Shown piece after piece: positions 41,883 to 50,876 of a stretch of DNA of 56,309 nucleotides. The notes below the pieces were generated by a model, which saw only the letters and a program-made list of their open reading frames with translations, did not search any database and was not told the origin of the DNA. The position numbers and the translations under genes were made by a program. The stretch is taken from assembly GCA_016206925.1 (NCBI GenBank), contig JACQQS010000073.1, positions 1 to 56,309 of the forward strand, given 5' to 3'. This DNA is from Candidatus Omnitrophota bacterium. Its GTDB lineage: Bacteria; Omnitrophota; Omnitrophia; Omnitrophales; JACQQS01. How positions within the stretch are numbered: position 1 is the stretch's first letter; each line of letters begins with the position of its first letter.

Positions 41883-43067
41883 ATAGGCGCCGATGTTTTT
41901 GACATACACCACATTTCCGACATCCAGCTCGGGAAGCTCTTCGCTCGGAGAAACCACGTCAAATGAATCGCAGGTGGGGCCGGCTACAGTGCTCAAAAAT
42001 TTCTGGCCGCGCCGGAGCGTCTTCAGCTCGTATTTGCAGTTGTCGAAAACGATGCCGGAAAAATCGCCGTACACGCCGTCGTTTAAATAATAGTAATTGC
42101 GGTTGTTTCTAAACGTTCTCCCGACTACCTGGGTAATCAGCGTCCCCGCCGGACCGACCAGGAACCGCCCCGGCTCGGCCATGATCTGCACTTTTTTCAA
42201 ATCAAACAGTTTTCTCAGCGCTTTTCTTATTTTCCGGGCAATGTCTTCAAAAGTAGGCCCATCTTCCCGGTCAAAATGCTTGATGGGAAAGCCGCCGCCG
42301 ATATCGAGCATGTGCAGGTGCAGGCCGCTCCGTTCTCCCTCCTTAAATAAATTGGATGTTACGCGTAACGCATCGATATAACTATCCGCAAAGCGGCATT
42401 GGGATCCCGCGTGAAAACTGATGCCTTCGGGCTTTAATCCGAGCGCTTTGGCTTTCTCAAGCAGGAACACGGCCTGGTCCGGATCGGCGCCGAATTTCAG
42501 GGAGAGTTCAACCTGACTGCCCATATTAATTACCTTGATGCGCACGAGCACACGGCTTCGCGGGGCAAATTTGGCAATTTTGTAGAGCTCAGGCTCATTG
42601 TCAAATGTCATGAACCGCACTCGGCTTCGATAAGCAAGCTGAATGTCGGCAATGGATTTGATCGTGTTCGCAAATATGATCTGATCCGGCTTTGCGCCCA
42701 GCCGGAGAACCTGGGCCATTTCATTTCCGCTGGCTACGTCAAAACCGGCGCCGAGTTTTATGAAATATTTCACGATGTCGGGATGTGGATTGGCCTTGAT
42801 CGCATAATACGGCTTCACGTTGGGAAGAGCACGCTGGAAGCGTTGGTACTGGCGGGCAAGCGTTTCCCGCTCGATCAGCATAAGGGGCGTAGCGTGTTTT
42901 CTGAGCACTTCACGGATAAGAAATTCGGTACCCTTGGTACCCGGTTTTCCATTTTGTCTTCCGTTTGGACGGAGAACTTCACTGCCGTTTGTTCTTTTCG
43001 AGACGGGGATTAGAGTGGTGGCGGGGCGGTTAAACTTGGGTTGATGCGTAAGCAACCTGTGTCGCAC
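41820..43067 (-). CDS. Fold-type III PLP decarboxylase (ornithine/lysine decarboxylase-like)
   Basis: About 415 residues. The PLP-binding Lys is in PYYAIKANPHPDIV; other family motifs are SFHAGSQC, MLDIGGGFP, AEPGRFLVG, GPTCDSFDVV and the C-terminal GAYSSASAVPCFNGF. The CDSFD stretch is that of ornithine (and lysine) decarboxylases rather than carboxynorspermidine enzymes, so putrescine production is the best guess. The start is unclear: the frame reaches 43145 inside the preceding gene, and a GTG at 43067 has AGGGAG 12 bases upstream. It follows homospermidine synthase, so the pair could turn ornithine into homospermidine. Confidence 0.85.
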   Translation of the reverse strand: MRHRLLTHQPKFNRPATTLIPVSKRTNGSEVLRPNGRQNGKPGTKGTEFLIREVLRKHATPLMLIERETLARQYQRFQRALPNVKPYYAIKANPHPDIVKYFIKLGAGFDVASGNEMAQVLRLGAKPDQIIFANTIKSIADIQLAYRSRVRFMTFDNEPELYKIAKFAPRSRVLVRIKVINMGSQVELSLKFGADPDQAVFLLEKAKALGLKPEGISFHAGSQCRFADSYIDALRVTSNLFKEGERSGLHLHMLDIGGGFPIKHFDREDGPTFEDIARKIRKALRKLFDLKKVQIMAEPGRFLVGPAGTLITQVVGRTFRNNRNYYYLNDGVYGDFSGIVFDNCKYELKTLRRGQKFLSTVAGPTCDSFDVVSPSEELPELDVGNVVYVKNIGAYSSASAVPCFNGFFPARTILV

Positions 43068-44532
43068 TAGGCGCTTCGACTCCCTGTTGAGAAACCAAAA
43101 ATGTAGTAAATTGCCAGATGTCTTCTTCCCTAGGCGGTTTAGCACCGTAATCCAGATAGGTGTTCTTGCGGTTTTTGATAGGCGTCCAGTCCACGGGCTC
43201 GGAAATAAACGGCCCGAGGTATGGCTTGCTGTCTCTTAAAATTTGATCGTGCGGCAAATCATCCGGGACACATACGCCCTTCTCCGGATAGGCGATTATC
43301 CAGAGAGCAGCCGCAATCACCGAAATAGCCACTTGAAGCGTGGTCGCGTTTTGACCGGGCACGAGGCGCCGCGCCTCCTCAATGTCAAGCAAGCTTCCGA
43401 TCCACCACGATGTAAAATCGTGGCCCATGAGCAGACAGCCAAGCTCATCGCGGCCGCTGATGATTTCATCGGACATGATTCTCTGAGCCGGTTGTACTTC
43501 AAACTGTCTCATTTGAAGTTCGATGAGCGAATTAACCGCGGCATCAGCTGGCCGGTATGCATAATGCACCGTCGGCCGGTAAAGGGCCGCTTTACCATTC
43601 CATACCGTTAACTTGTCCGAAATTGAGAACGCTTCACCATGACGGATGACCATGCCGATCATTTCGCCGCACGGTACCCATGAACGCACCAGAGTGTTTA
43701 ATCCTTTGCTGGTCAGACAGATTTGGTTCTTTGGCCCTTCGGTGTGGAACATGGCGCCGCGAGGAATATATTTTTCGTGTGTGCCCCATCCCAGCTCGGA
43801 AGGTGCGACACCTTCTTCATAGAACCCGAGAATGCTCCAGGTGTTCACAAACTCGTTCACCCGTTTCGGCCTGTCGGTGATTTGCGTGTCGCGTTCGCTG
43901 ATGTGAATCACCTTTACGCCTTCCAGCATGGCCATCTGCGCAAAATCCTGTTTTGCAAGCGCTTTCTCCAACCGGGGCCGTCTCGGATCATTGGGTTTCT
44001 CGGAAAGGATCTTCTCACCGATATCGATGAGAGCCTGCTTCGTGAAGTGTGATACGAGCCCCGGATTGGCACCGTGATCAACCACTGCTGTGGAGCCAGG
44101 TTTTTCAGGCCACCGCGCAATCATTTTTCGCATGCGCATATGGCGCGCATAAAGAGTGAGTTCGGTCGGGTGCTTTCCTGCCGCGCCGCGGTAGGGCTCC
44201 CAAAGCTCAATCGAGGTGTTAATGTATAAAACCTTATTTTTATGACACCACTCGAGAATTTCGCATGTGTCAATATCCCACGCTAGATCTATGATCAAAT
44301 CTCCGGGCCCAACGTATTGGGCCAGCAAAGCCGGATAATTTTCTCTCGTAACTTTCTTCTGGACATATTTTACACCGCAGTCGAGCGCGCTTTTTACTTT
44401 CGCGCGATTATCGACATAATCCATGACGGTAATTTTTTCAGGCGGCATTTCAACGTGTTTGAGGACAAGGGGGATAACGCATTGAGAAACACTGCCGCAG
44501 CCGATTATGAGGAGTTTACCTTTAAATTTCAT
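43030..44532 (-). CDS. hss: Homospermidine synthase
   Basis: A 500-residue protein of the saccharopine dehydrogenase-like family. It begins with an NAD-binding motif (LLIIGCGSVSQCVIPLVLKH), followed by DLAWDIDTCEIL, NTSIELWEPYRG, DHGANPGLVSHF and QNATTLQVAISV, and matches homospermidine synthase over its usual length. The enzyme joins two putrescine molecules, or putrescine and spermidine, to give homospermidine in an NAD-dependent reaction in the cytoplasm. The decarboxylase gene follows with an overlap and would supply putrescine. The ribosome site is weak (GAGAAAG). Confidence 0.9.
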   Translation of the reverse strand: MKFKGKLLIIGCGSVSQCVIPLVLKHVEMPPEKITVMDYVDNRAKVKSALDCGVKYVQKKVTRENYPALLAQYVGPGDLIIDLAWDIDTCEILEWCHKNKVLYINTSIELWEPYRGAAGKHPTELTLYARHMRMRKMIARWPEKPGSTAVVDHGANPGLVSHFTKQALIDIGEKILSEKPNDPRRPRLEKALAKQDFAQMAMLEGVKVIHISERDTQITDRPKRVNEFVNTWSILGFYEEGVAPSELGWGTHEKYIPRGAMFHTEGPKNQICLTSKGLNTLVRSWVPCGEMIGMVIRHGEAFSISDKLTVWNGKAALYRPTVHYAYRPADAAVNSLIELQMRQFEVQPAQRIMSDEIISGRDELGCLLMGHDFTSWWIGSLLDIEEARRLVPGQNATTLQVAISVIAAALWIIAYPEKGVCVPDDLPHDQILRDSKPYLGPFISEPVDWTPIKNRKNTYLDYGAKPPREEDIWQFTTFLVSQQGVEAPSATQVAYASTQV

Positions 44533-44653
44533 CGGCAGCTTTCTCGGAGAGAAATATTTTTGAATTGAGACAATATTTTTTCCCGTTCATTCTTATAATC
44601 TGTACGTATTCTAACAAAATAGTCGTTCAGCGCAAGAAGAAATACCAAAAATG

Positions 44654-44680
44654 ACTTTACGAACCACTTTACAAACCACT
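44654..44680. repeat. 12-base tandem repeat in the hss upstream region
   Basis: ACTTTACGAACC (44654-44665) is followed directly by ACTTTACAAACC and a partial third unit (ACT). It lies in the 239-base, AT-rich gap 44533-44771 between the divergent hss and secreted-protein genes, which has no credible gene. The repeat may be a protein-binding array or chance slippage. Confidence 0.6.
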
Positions 44681-44771
44681 CATTGCCTAAAAACGCGAGT
44701 TGCGCTACATTAATTAAGATTCGGCAGCGGATTATTGCGAGCAAAAGCTTATTCATTACTGGAACTTTTTT

Positions 44772-45536
44772 ATGAAAATGCGCGCTTTTACCATAAGTAC
44801 GAGAAATACGAGCTTATTTTTAGCGGCGGTCCTGGTTTTCGTTACGTCCCTGTTTCAGACGGCTTTCGGTGAATCTCGAGAGCAGCTGTCGGCCCAGCTT
44901 GAGTACGCAGAGACCGCGGAAACCTATGATATTCCCGGAGGACCTCCGGCCCCAATGCTCAGAGATTTCCACGAAATGTTTCCGGATTGGGATTTTTACG
45001 AAGAACCTTCTCCGGAAATGAAAACGCAATTCACAAAAAAATATCCTCTGTGGGGGCTGGTGATACGCAGGATCGAAAGTGATGATCGGAAACGGATGCG
45101 TGCGGAGGAATTTTTTGATCGATCCGGAAAATATCCCACGCCGGAGAACCACGGAGAAATCGCGTTTGAAGAATATCTTATGGATTACCTCGAATATGAA
45201 AAGGAAGGCGGACCCTCCGCAACTCAGAGTGCGTCGACCGATCTTGAAGCGGAAATTAGGGCGCTTTTTCCCGGATGGACCGGCGGCGCGGTAACGCCGG
45301 AGATGGAGGAAAAGTTTAAATCGGCCTTTTCCGAACGGAACTTTGGAAGCTGGAATCCGCTCTTTTATGGCGATATTTTCGAAGAAGATTATGCCGATGA
45401 AGAAGTCGATGAAGGATTGATCTACGAGGAAGAAGAGAGTAAAGGCTTTCCGGAAGATGACTGGCTTTATGAAGAAGCGGCCGGGAATCCCGAAAAAGAA
45501 GGCCAGGCTATTCCTGAGCCAACTCCAACCCCCTGA
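44772..45536 (+). CDS. Secreted acidic protein with internal duplication
   Basis: The protein has 254 residues: a signal peptide (LFLAAVLVFVTSLFQTAFG) and a strongly acidic mature chain. Two similar stretches, FHEMFPDWDFYEEPSPEMKTQF and EIRALFPGWTGGAVTPEMEEKF (each split at variable sites), about 100 residues apart, show an internal duplication of an FP-x-W-x8-PEM-x3-F motif. The C-terminus is Glu/Asp-rich and ends in Pro-Thr repeats. No family is recognised. It might bind cations or another envelope protein. Aconitase follows 28 bases later. Confidence 0.6.
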   Translation: MKMRAFTISTRNTSLFLAAVLVFVTSLFQTAFGESREQLSAQLEYAETAETYDIPGGPPAPMLRDFHEMFPDWDFYEEPSPEMKTQFTKKYPLWGLVIRRIESDDRKRMRAEEFFDRSGKYPTPENHGEIAFEEYLMDYLEYEKEGGPSATQSASTDLEAEIRALFPGWTGGAVTPEMEEKFKSAFSERNFGSWNPLFYGDIFEEDYADEEVDEGLIYEEEESKGFPEDDWLYEEAAGNPEKEGQAIPEPTPTP

Positions 45537-45564
45537 TTTCTAAGACGCAGATTGAGATTATCCG

Positions 45565-47817
45565 ATGAAATTTGACATGGATGTTCAAAAAATCTATGCG
45601 TTGGCCAAGGAGCGTGTTTCCGCCGGCCGCAAGAAACTCGGGCGGCCGCTTGCTTTGAGCGAGAAAATTTTCATGGCGCATGCGGCCCATCCCGAAAAGC
45701 AGTCGTTTGAGCGCGGCAAAAGTTATCTCGAACTTTATCCCGACCGTGTTGCCATGCAGGATGCCACCGCTCAAATGGCCATGCTGCAATTTATGAGCTC
45801 GGGCCGCGGGAAAGTCGCTGTTCCGGCAACGATTCATTGCGACCACCTTATCCAAGCCCGTGTCGGTGCAGAGAAAGATCTCAAAGCGGCGCTCGTAACC
45901 AATAAAGAAGTGTTTGATTTCCTCATGTCGGCTTCGATGAAGTACGGGATCGGCTTCTGGAAGCCGGGGGCAGGCATCATCCATCAGGTGATTCTCGAAA
46001 ATTACGCATTTCCCGGCGCGCTCATGATCGGAACGGATTCTCACACGCCCAATGCCGGCGGGCTCGGGATGATGGCCATTGGCGTGGGCGGCGCCGATGC
46101 TGTCGACGTCATGGCTGGAATGGCGTGGGAGGTTAAATGCCCCAAACTGGTCGGCATTAAGCTTGCCGGAAAGCTTTCCGGCTGGACAGCGGCCAAGGAT
46201 GTGATCCTGAAGTTGTGCGGGATGATCACGACCAAGGGAGGTACGGACAAGATTCTCGAGTATTTTGGGCCGGGCACCCGTTCGATCAGTGCGACAGGGA
46301 AGGCAACGATCACAAATATGGGAGCGGAACTCGGCGCCACGACTTCTATTTTTCCTTTTGATGAACGCATGTCGGCCTATCTTCGCGCAACGAAGCGTAG
46401 AGAGGTTGTTGAGTTGGCGGAAAAGCACAAGGATCTTTTCGTCGCCGATCCCGAGGTGGAGAATTCCCCCGAGAAATTTTACGATGAAATTATCGAGATT
46501 GATTTATCAACGCTTGAACCGTACATTGTAGGACCGCATACGCCCGATTTGGCCAGGCCCATTTCTGAACTGGCGAAGGACGCGAAGGAAAAAGGATATG
46601 ACGACACGCTTCGCGTGGCATTGATCGGAAGCTGCACAAATTCATCTTATGAAGATATCGGCCGGGCGGCGCATATTGCGCGTCAGGCAAGAAAGAACGG
46701 CCTCAAAGTCAAATCTACATTTATGATCACACCCGGTTCGGATCAGATTTATCACACCATCGAGCGGGACGGCCAGCTGAAGGATTTGGTGGATATCGGC
46801 GGCACCGTGCTGGCCAATGCCTGCGGCCCCTGCATCGGACAGTGGAAGCGCGATGATATCAAGTCCGGCCAGCAAAATTCGATCATCACCTCATTTAATA
46901 GAAACTTTGCCCGCCGCAACGACGGCAATGCCGAGACCATGGCCTTCATCGGCAGTCCAGAGCTGGTGACGGCCATGGCTCTTGCCGGCAGCCTCTCTTT
47001 TAATCCGCTTAAAGACGCTTTGGCGGATCCGAAAGGCGGGCGATTGCATCTGACTCCGCCGGAATCTCCGGAACTTCCGTCAAACGGTTTTGCGTCCGGC
47101 GAGGAAGGATTTGTCCCGCCCAGCGAGAATGGCGCGAGTGTGCAGGTGATTATCGATCCAAAGAGCGAGCGATTGGAAAAGCTCGAGCCTTTCGAACCTT
47201 GGGACGGAAAGGATTTTGAAAATCTATTCCTGCTGGTGAAAGTCAAAGGCAAATGCACGACCGATCATATTTCCCCCGCTGGCCCGTGGCTCCGCTATCG
47301 CGGACACTTAAACCGGATTAGCGACAATATGTTCCTTGGCGCAGTGAATGCGTTCACGGGAAAATCAGGTGAGGCCAAAGATTTGATCGACGGGGAAATA
47401 AAACCCATTCCTGAAGTTGCGCGGCACTACAAATCCGAAGGTAAGGGTTGGGCGGCGGTCGGAGATCTGAACTATGGAGAAGGCAGCAGCCGCGAGCACG
47501 CGGCAATGAGCCCGAGATTTCTCGGTGCGAAAACGATCATCGCACGCAGTTTTGCGCGCATCCATGAAACCAACTTAAAAAAGCAGGGAATACTTCCGCT
47601 TATTTTTAAGAACCCTTCTGATTATGAGAAAATTCAGGGAGAAGACCGGTTGAGCATTCGCGGACTGCGTCATCTTAAACCCGGATCGACGCTTGAGATG
47701 GTTATCCACCACAAAGATAAAACCGCTGATAAAGTCGAACTCCTCCATTCGCTTACGGATGAACAAATCGGCTGGTTTAAGGCCGGTTCCGCACTTAACA
47801 TTTTGAAGCGTACCTGA
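45565..47817 (+). CDS. acn: Aconitate hydratase (mitochondrial-type)
   Basis: The 750-residue enzyme interconverts citrate and isocitrate in the cytoplasm. The Fe-S cluster ligands are present: Cys357 in GSCTNSS, and Cys420 and Cys423 in ACGPC. Active-site stretches include GTDSHTPNAGGLG and the C-terminal swivel NYGEGSSREHAAMSPRFLG. Length and motifs match the mitochondrial-type family rather than AcnA or AcnB. The ribosome site is weak. No other citric-acid-cycle gene is adjacent; with pyruvate:ferredoxin oxidoreductase nearby it fits an anaerobic carbon metabolism that still makes 2-oxoglutarate. Confidence 0.94.
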   Translation: MKFDMDVQKIYALAKERVSAGRKKLGRPLALSEKIFMAHAAHPEKQSFERGKSYLELYPDRVAMQDATAQMAMLQFMSSGRGKVAVPATIHCDHLIQARVGAEKDLKAALVTNKEVFDFLMSASMKYGIGFWKPGAGIIHQVILENYAFPGALMIGTDSHTPNAGGLGMMAIGVGGADAVDVMAGMAWEVKCPKLVGIKLAGKLSGWTAAKDVILKLCGMITTKGGTDKILEYFGPGTRSISATGKATITNMGAELGATTSIFPFDERMSAYLRATKRREVVELAEKHKDLFVADPEVENSPEKFYDEIIEIDLSTLEPYIVGPHTPDLARPISELAKDAKEKGYDDTLRVALIGSCTNSSYEDIGRAAHIARQARKNGLKVKSTFMITPGSDQIYHTIERDGQLKDLVDIGGTVLANACGPCIGQWKRDDIKSGQQNSIITSFNRNFARRNDGNAETMAFIGSPELVTAMALAGSLSFNPLKDALADPKGGRLHLTPPESPELPSNGFASGEEGFVPPSENGASVQVIIDPKSERLEKLEPFEPWDGKDFENLFLLVKVKGKCTTDHISPAGPWLRYRGHLNRISDNMFLGAVNAFTGKSGEAKDLIDGEIKPIPEVARHYKSEGKGWAAVGDLNYGEGSSREHAAMSPRFLGAKTIIARSFARIHETNLKKQGILPLIFKNPSDYEKIQGEDRLSIRGLRHLKPGSTLEMVIHHKDKTADKVELLHSLTDEQIGWFKAGSALNILKRT

Positions 47818-47935
47818 AGATCGCGCGCTCTCGAAGCATTAAAGCGCTTGAAGTAAACAGCCGTTTTATTGGTTACGGTAGGAATGCCAATTGCCCGGCA
47901 TATCAGCTGCCTCCTCTAGAGAAGGTAAAAAAGTT

Positions 47936-48391
47936 ATGCTCTGCAGAGAAAACAAAGGGTATAAAAACGGAGGTTTTACATTAGTTGAAATCATGATCGT
48001 CGTGGCGATCATCGGCGTCTTGGTTGCCGTGGCTATTCCTGCTCTGCTTCGTGCCCGTTTGACGGCAAATGAAAATGCAGCTAAAAATAACATTCGGCTT
48101 CTTCGCGATGCCATCGAATCCTATCGCATATCCCGTACCCAGCAGTCATATCCAGGCACCCTTGCGGATCTGGCCAGCGATGTTCCCCCGTATGTGGACA
48201 GCACGTTATTCAGCGCCATAGCGCCGCCCGGCAGGAACGGATATTATTTCACCTACGCTTTCGTCAGCTCTTCGCAATTTACTTTGACCGCGTCTCCCAA
48301 CACGCTTAATGTGACGGGAATCAACGCGTACTTCGTGAATGAAAGTACTACAATTCGCTTAACCGATGCCAACGGACAGGCGATCGAATAA
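47936..48391 (+). CDS. Type IV prepilin-like / pseudopilin protein
   Basis: From the ATG at 47936 the protein has 151 residues. A short basic leader ends at NGG, then FTLVEIMIVVAIIGVLVAVAIPALL, the hallmark prepilin peptidase site and hydrophobic helix with Glu at +5 (split for length: the helix continues after AIIG). The rest is a small globular domain of the pseudopilin type. It may be a minor pilin or a secretion pseudopilin. No pilus assembly genes are nearby, so it must use machinery encoded elsewhere. AAGG precedes the start. Confidence 0.85.
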   Translation: MLCRENKGYKNGGFTLVEIMIVVAIIGVLVAVAIPALLRARLTANENAAKNNIRLLRDAIESYRISRTQQSYPGTLADLASDVPPYVDSTLFSAIAPPGRNGYYFTYAFVSSSQFTLTASPNTLNVTGINAYFVNESTTIRLTDANGQAIE

Positions 48392-48404
48392 ACCAGCAGG
48401 CTTC

Positions 48405-49259
48405 TTACACAATATTTCCCTTGATCCCCCGAGCTAAAAATGAAAGCCCGATGCCGGATAGCACAATGATGACGGCGCCAATATTGGCAAGCAAAGTCAG
48501 CGTTTCTCCCCAGAAAACATAACCCAGAACATATGAGAAGACCGGCGTAAGGTAAACAAAGGCCGTAACCGAAGATGCGGGGCCGATGCGGAATGCGCCG
48601 GTAAGCCAGACCTGACCCAGGAATGAGAAGAAACCTATTCCGACAAGCGCGAGCCACTCTAGGGGTGTTGGGGGAACGAAAATCGGCAGTGCCACGGGTG
48701 CTGTGGTGATAGCCGTGATCAGAACAAAATAGAAAATACTCGTTAAAGCCGATTCCGCTTTGCCGACATATCGTATGGCAATCATGGCTATGGCGGCAAA
48801 AAAGCCCGAAGCGAGGCCCGCGATGCAAGCGGATGGATTTTCGTAGAAATCGGGCTGGAGGAGAAGGGCCGTCCCAAAAAATCCAAGCAGGATCATACCC
48901 AGAATTGCAGGGGTGACTTTTTCCTTCAGAAAGAATGTGGCCATCATGACGACCAAGAGCGGCGAAGTCTGTCCAAGGAACATAGCCGTGGCTAAGGGAA
49001 GGTGCGTGATGGCGTAGAAATGCAGGCAAAGCGCACAAACGCCGGCGAATGCGCGCACGAGCAGGGGTTTTCTGCGTTTTCCCCAGAAGGAAGCCCGCGC
49101 AAAAGGAACGAACACGAGCATGAACAAAAGGCCGATGAATCCGCGCATAAAAACAATTTCGATGAACGGCAGCCGCTTGGCGCTTTTGACGCACGCAGCC
49201 ATCAAGGCGAAAGCAAACGTAGATGTCACCACAAAACCGATGGCTTTTCGATGTTCCAC
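48405..49259 (-). CDS. EamA/DMT-family transporter
   Basis: A protein of 284 residues with ten membrane segments arranged as two EamA repeats (FALMAACVKSAKRLPFIEIVFMRG at the start; SLVIAVITLNA-type second half with AFVYLTPVFSYVLGYVFWGE). This family exports amino acids, nucleotides or other metabolites, but the substrate cannot be told from sequence. It is convergent with the prepilin gene and divergent from the glycan-region genes that begin at 49.3 kb. Confidence 0.88.
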   Translation of the reverse strand: MEHRKAIGFVVTSTFAFALMAACVKSAKRLPFIEIVFMRGFIGLLFMLVFVPFARASFWGKRRKPLLVRAFAGVCALCLHFYAITHLPLATAMFLGQTSPLLVVMMATFFLKEKVTPAILGMILLGFFGTALLLQPDFYENPSACIAGLASGFFAAIAMIAIRYVGKAESALTSIFYFVLITAITTAPVALPIFVPPTPLEWLALVGIGFFSFLGQVWLTGAFRIGPASSVTAFVYLTPVFSYVLGYVFWGETLTLLANIGAVIIVLSGIGLSFLARGIKGNIV

Positions 49260-49324
49260 GACACGGTTCCTTTTTTAAAACGCATAGTCTATGATCTTAC
49301 TCTTGGCAAGTCAAAGTCTTGATT

Positions 49325-49744
49325 ATGAGCAAATATGATAAAAGTGTTGTGATTTTGTGTGAAGCGGGATGGCGGGATATCCGGGAGCTTGCGCTTGAAC
49401 TGGAGCGGCAGGGCGTCCGGAGCACCGTGCTTATTAAAGGAGACCCCGGCCGGGAGGTTAAATCGTTTATTACCGAACGCCCGTTAATTCGCAATTACTT
49501 TTTCCCGCGGATCATTTATCGCGTGCGCCTGCCTTCTTTTGTCTGGTATCTCAGATTTGCACACAAGGCAAAGGTATGCGTGTGGACCAATCCACGCTCG
49601 CAGCGCTTGCTCGCGCCCTACTGCCGCATGGTGGGTGTACGGCTGGTTCGATTTATTGAGGAAGGGAATAAAGCGCCCTTGGATGAAATGCAAAAGAATA
49701 TCCGCAATATCTGCTCGGCCATACGGGAACTGCTTTCCAAATGA
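49325..49744 (+). CDS. Hypothetical protein of the glycan region, possibly a glycosyltransferase fragment
   Basis: A protein of about 139 residues from the ATG at 49325. The N-terminus (KSVVILCEAGWRDIRELALELERQGVRSTVLIKGD, alternating strand and helix) resembles the first Rossmann half of GT-B glycosyltransferases, but the protein stops before a second half. Its stop overlaps the ATG of the next gene (ATGA). I cannot name a family; the location points to surface glycan synthesis. Confidence 0.5.
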   Translation: MSKYDKSVVILCEAGWRDIRELALELERQGVRSTVLIKGDPGREVKSFITERPLIRNYFFPRIIYRVRLPSFVWYLRFAHKAKVCVWTNPRSQRLLAPYCRMVGVRLVRFIEEGNKAPLDEMQKNIRNICSAIRELLSK

Positions 49745-50597
49745 GAGTCGCGCTCGTTTTTAATAAGGACCGGCCGGAAACCATGGGTATTTACATCGAG
49801 CGTGCGTTTAGGACGCTTGGAATTCCGTGCGACCATTTTTCTTCCCGGGAGGCGGAACGCATTCCGCTGGATTATGATCTTTACTTTCGCATTGACGATG
49901 ATTGGTACGAGCGTGACCTTCCGGAACAGCTGAAACCCAGAGCGCTTTGGGCGGGCGAAGTGCATTTGAAATCACCCCGCGGGCATTTGAAGAAAATGGC
50001 GCCACGATATGATTTTGTTTTTACGCCCAGTACGGTTGCGGCGGAGAATTTTAAGAGGAAAGGCATCAATACATTCTGGGTGAGTTACGGGTGTGATCCT
50101 GAAATTCACAGGAGGGTCAATTTGCCGAAGAAATTCAACCTGGCGTTTGTCGGAACCGAAGGTGGAATCCCGCGGAAATTTTATTTGCAGGAGCTGCGTG
50201 AACGTTATCCAAATAGTTTCATCGGCCGAGCGCCGCATACCCAAATGGGGGAAATTTACAGCCAGCCAAGATCGGGTTTCAGCTTGCGGTCAGGAATGAA
50301 TGTTTTGTAATGAGGAACTACGAAATTTTATCCTGCGGGGCGATGCTTCTCATGCACCGAATGGTCGATGAATCGACGGAGCGCCTGGGTTACAAAAACG
50401 GCGTGCATTACGTGGAGTTCACATCGCCGGAGCAGATGTTTGAGTTGATCCGGTACTATTTAACGCACGATGAAGAACGCGAGAAAATAGCCAAAGCGGG
50501 ACATGAATTTACGATAAAGCATCACAAATATTCGGACCGGGTGCGGGAAATGCTCAATATTATGCAACCCGCTCTGAAGATGTCACTCCCGCGCTGA
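49741..50597 (+). pseudogene. Glycosyltransferase (CgeB-like) split by a frameshift
   Basis: Two frames together make one glycosyltransferase. The first (49741-50310) encodes a GT-B N-terminal part with YDLYFRIDDDW, FVFTPSTVAAENF and FNLAFVGTEGG. It goes out of frame near 50268: the correct frame reads IGFQLAVRNECFVMRNYEILSCG, which leads into the second frame (50310-50597) with GAMLLMHRMVDE and an ending typical of the family. One base appears to be missing at about 50265-50272, not in a homopolymer. The gene is therefore either dead or affected by a sequencing error; a read check would decide. Confidence 0.75.
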
Positions 50598-50633
50598 TTA
50601 GCCGACCGGCGGTCTAGTTCTGAATCCCGCCCG

Positions 50634-50648
50634 CCTGCCGCAGGCAGG
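50634..50648. repeat. GC-rich hairpin repeat
   Basis: CCTGCC, GCA, GGCAGG inside a GC-rich stretch (about 50601-50670) that follows the split glycosyltransferase gene and ends in seven T (50672-50678). It resembles the dispersed palindromic repeats of this genome and might act as a terminator. Confidence 0.5.
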
Positions 50649-50727
50649 GGCCCGCCGTGGGTCCGCTTTTCCGCCGGCAGCTTTTTTTACGATTATGAAA
50701 AAAACAGCTTGCTCATTCGCGTAGGAT

Positions 50728-50847
50728 TTATTAGACCTGTTGCGAAATAAGCGGTTAAGCCAGTTTTTCACTACCCGTAGTGGCTCGATGGAAGATTTAA
50801 CCACAACAGATCGTAGCCATTTTAATAACGCAATGGGTCTATTAGTA
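50728..50847. mobile_element. Possible miniature inverted-repeat element
   Basis: ATTAGACCTGTTGCG (50730-50744) and CGCAATGGGTCTATT (50829-50843) are inverted repeats with 12 of 15 positions matching, bounding about 115 bases without a coding frame. The element ends about 30 bases before the point where the truncated ATPase homology begins. It may be a MITE or an insertion-sequence remnant. No target duplication could be established by eye. Confidence 0.35.
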
Positions 50848-50876
50848 TTTTGTACTAAGGTAAAAAATACTCATGA

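Noticed and set aside
44529-44756. 75-codon hydrophobic minus-strand frame before hss
   Set aside because: It includes the tandem 12-base repeat (giving WFVK twice), overlaps the hss start and lacks a ribosome site; probably chance in AT-rich DNA.
45508-46428. 306-codon open frame antisense to aconitase
   Set aside because: It covers the conserved aconitase active-site region on the other strand and shows no independent coding sign.
50260-50310. Programmed ribosomal frameshift in the glycosyltransferase
   Set aside because: No slippery heptamer or downstream hairpin is evident at the shift point, and such enzymes are not known to use frameshifting.
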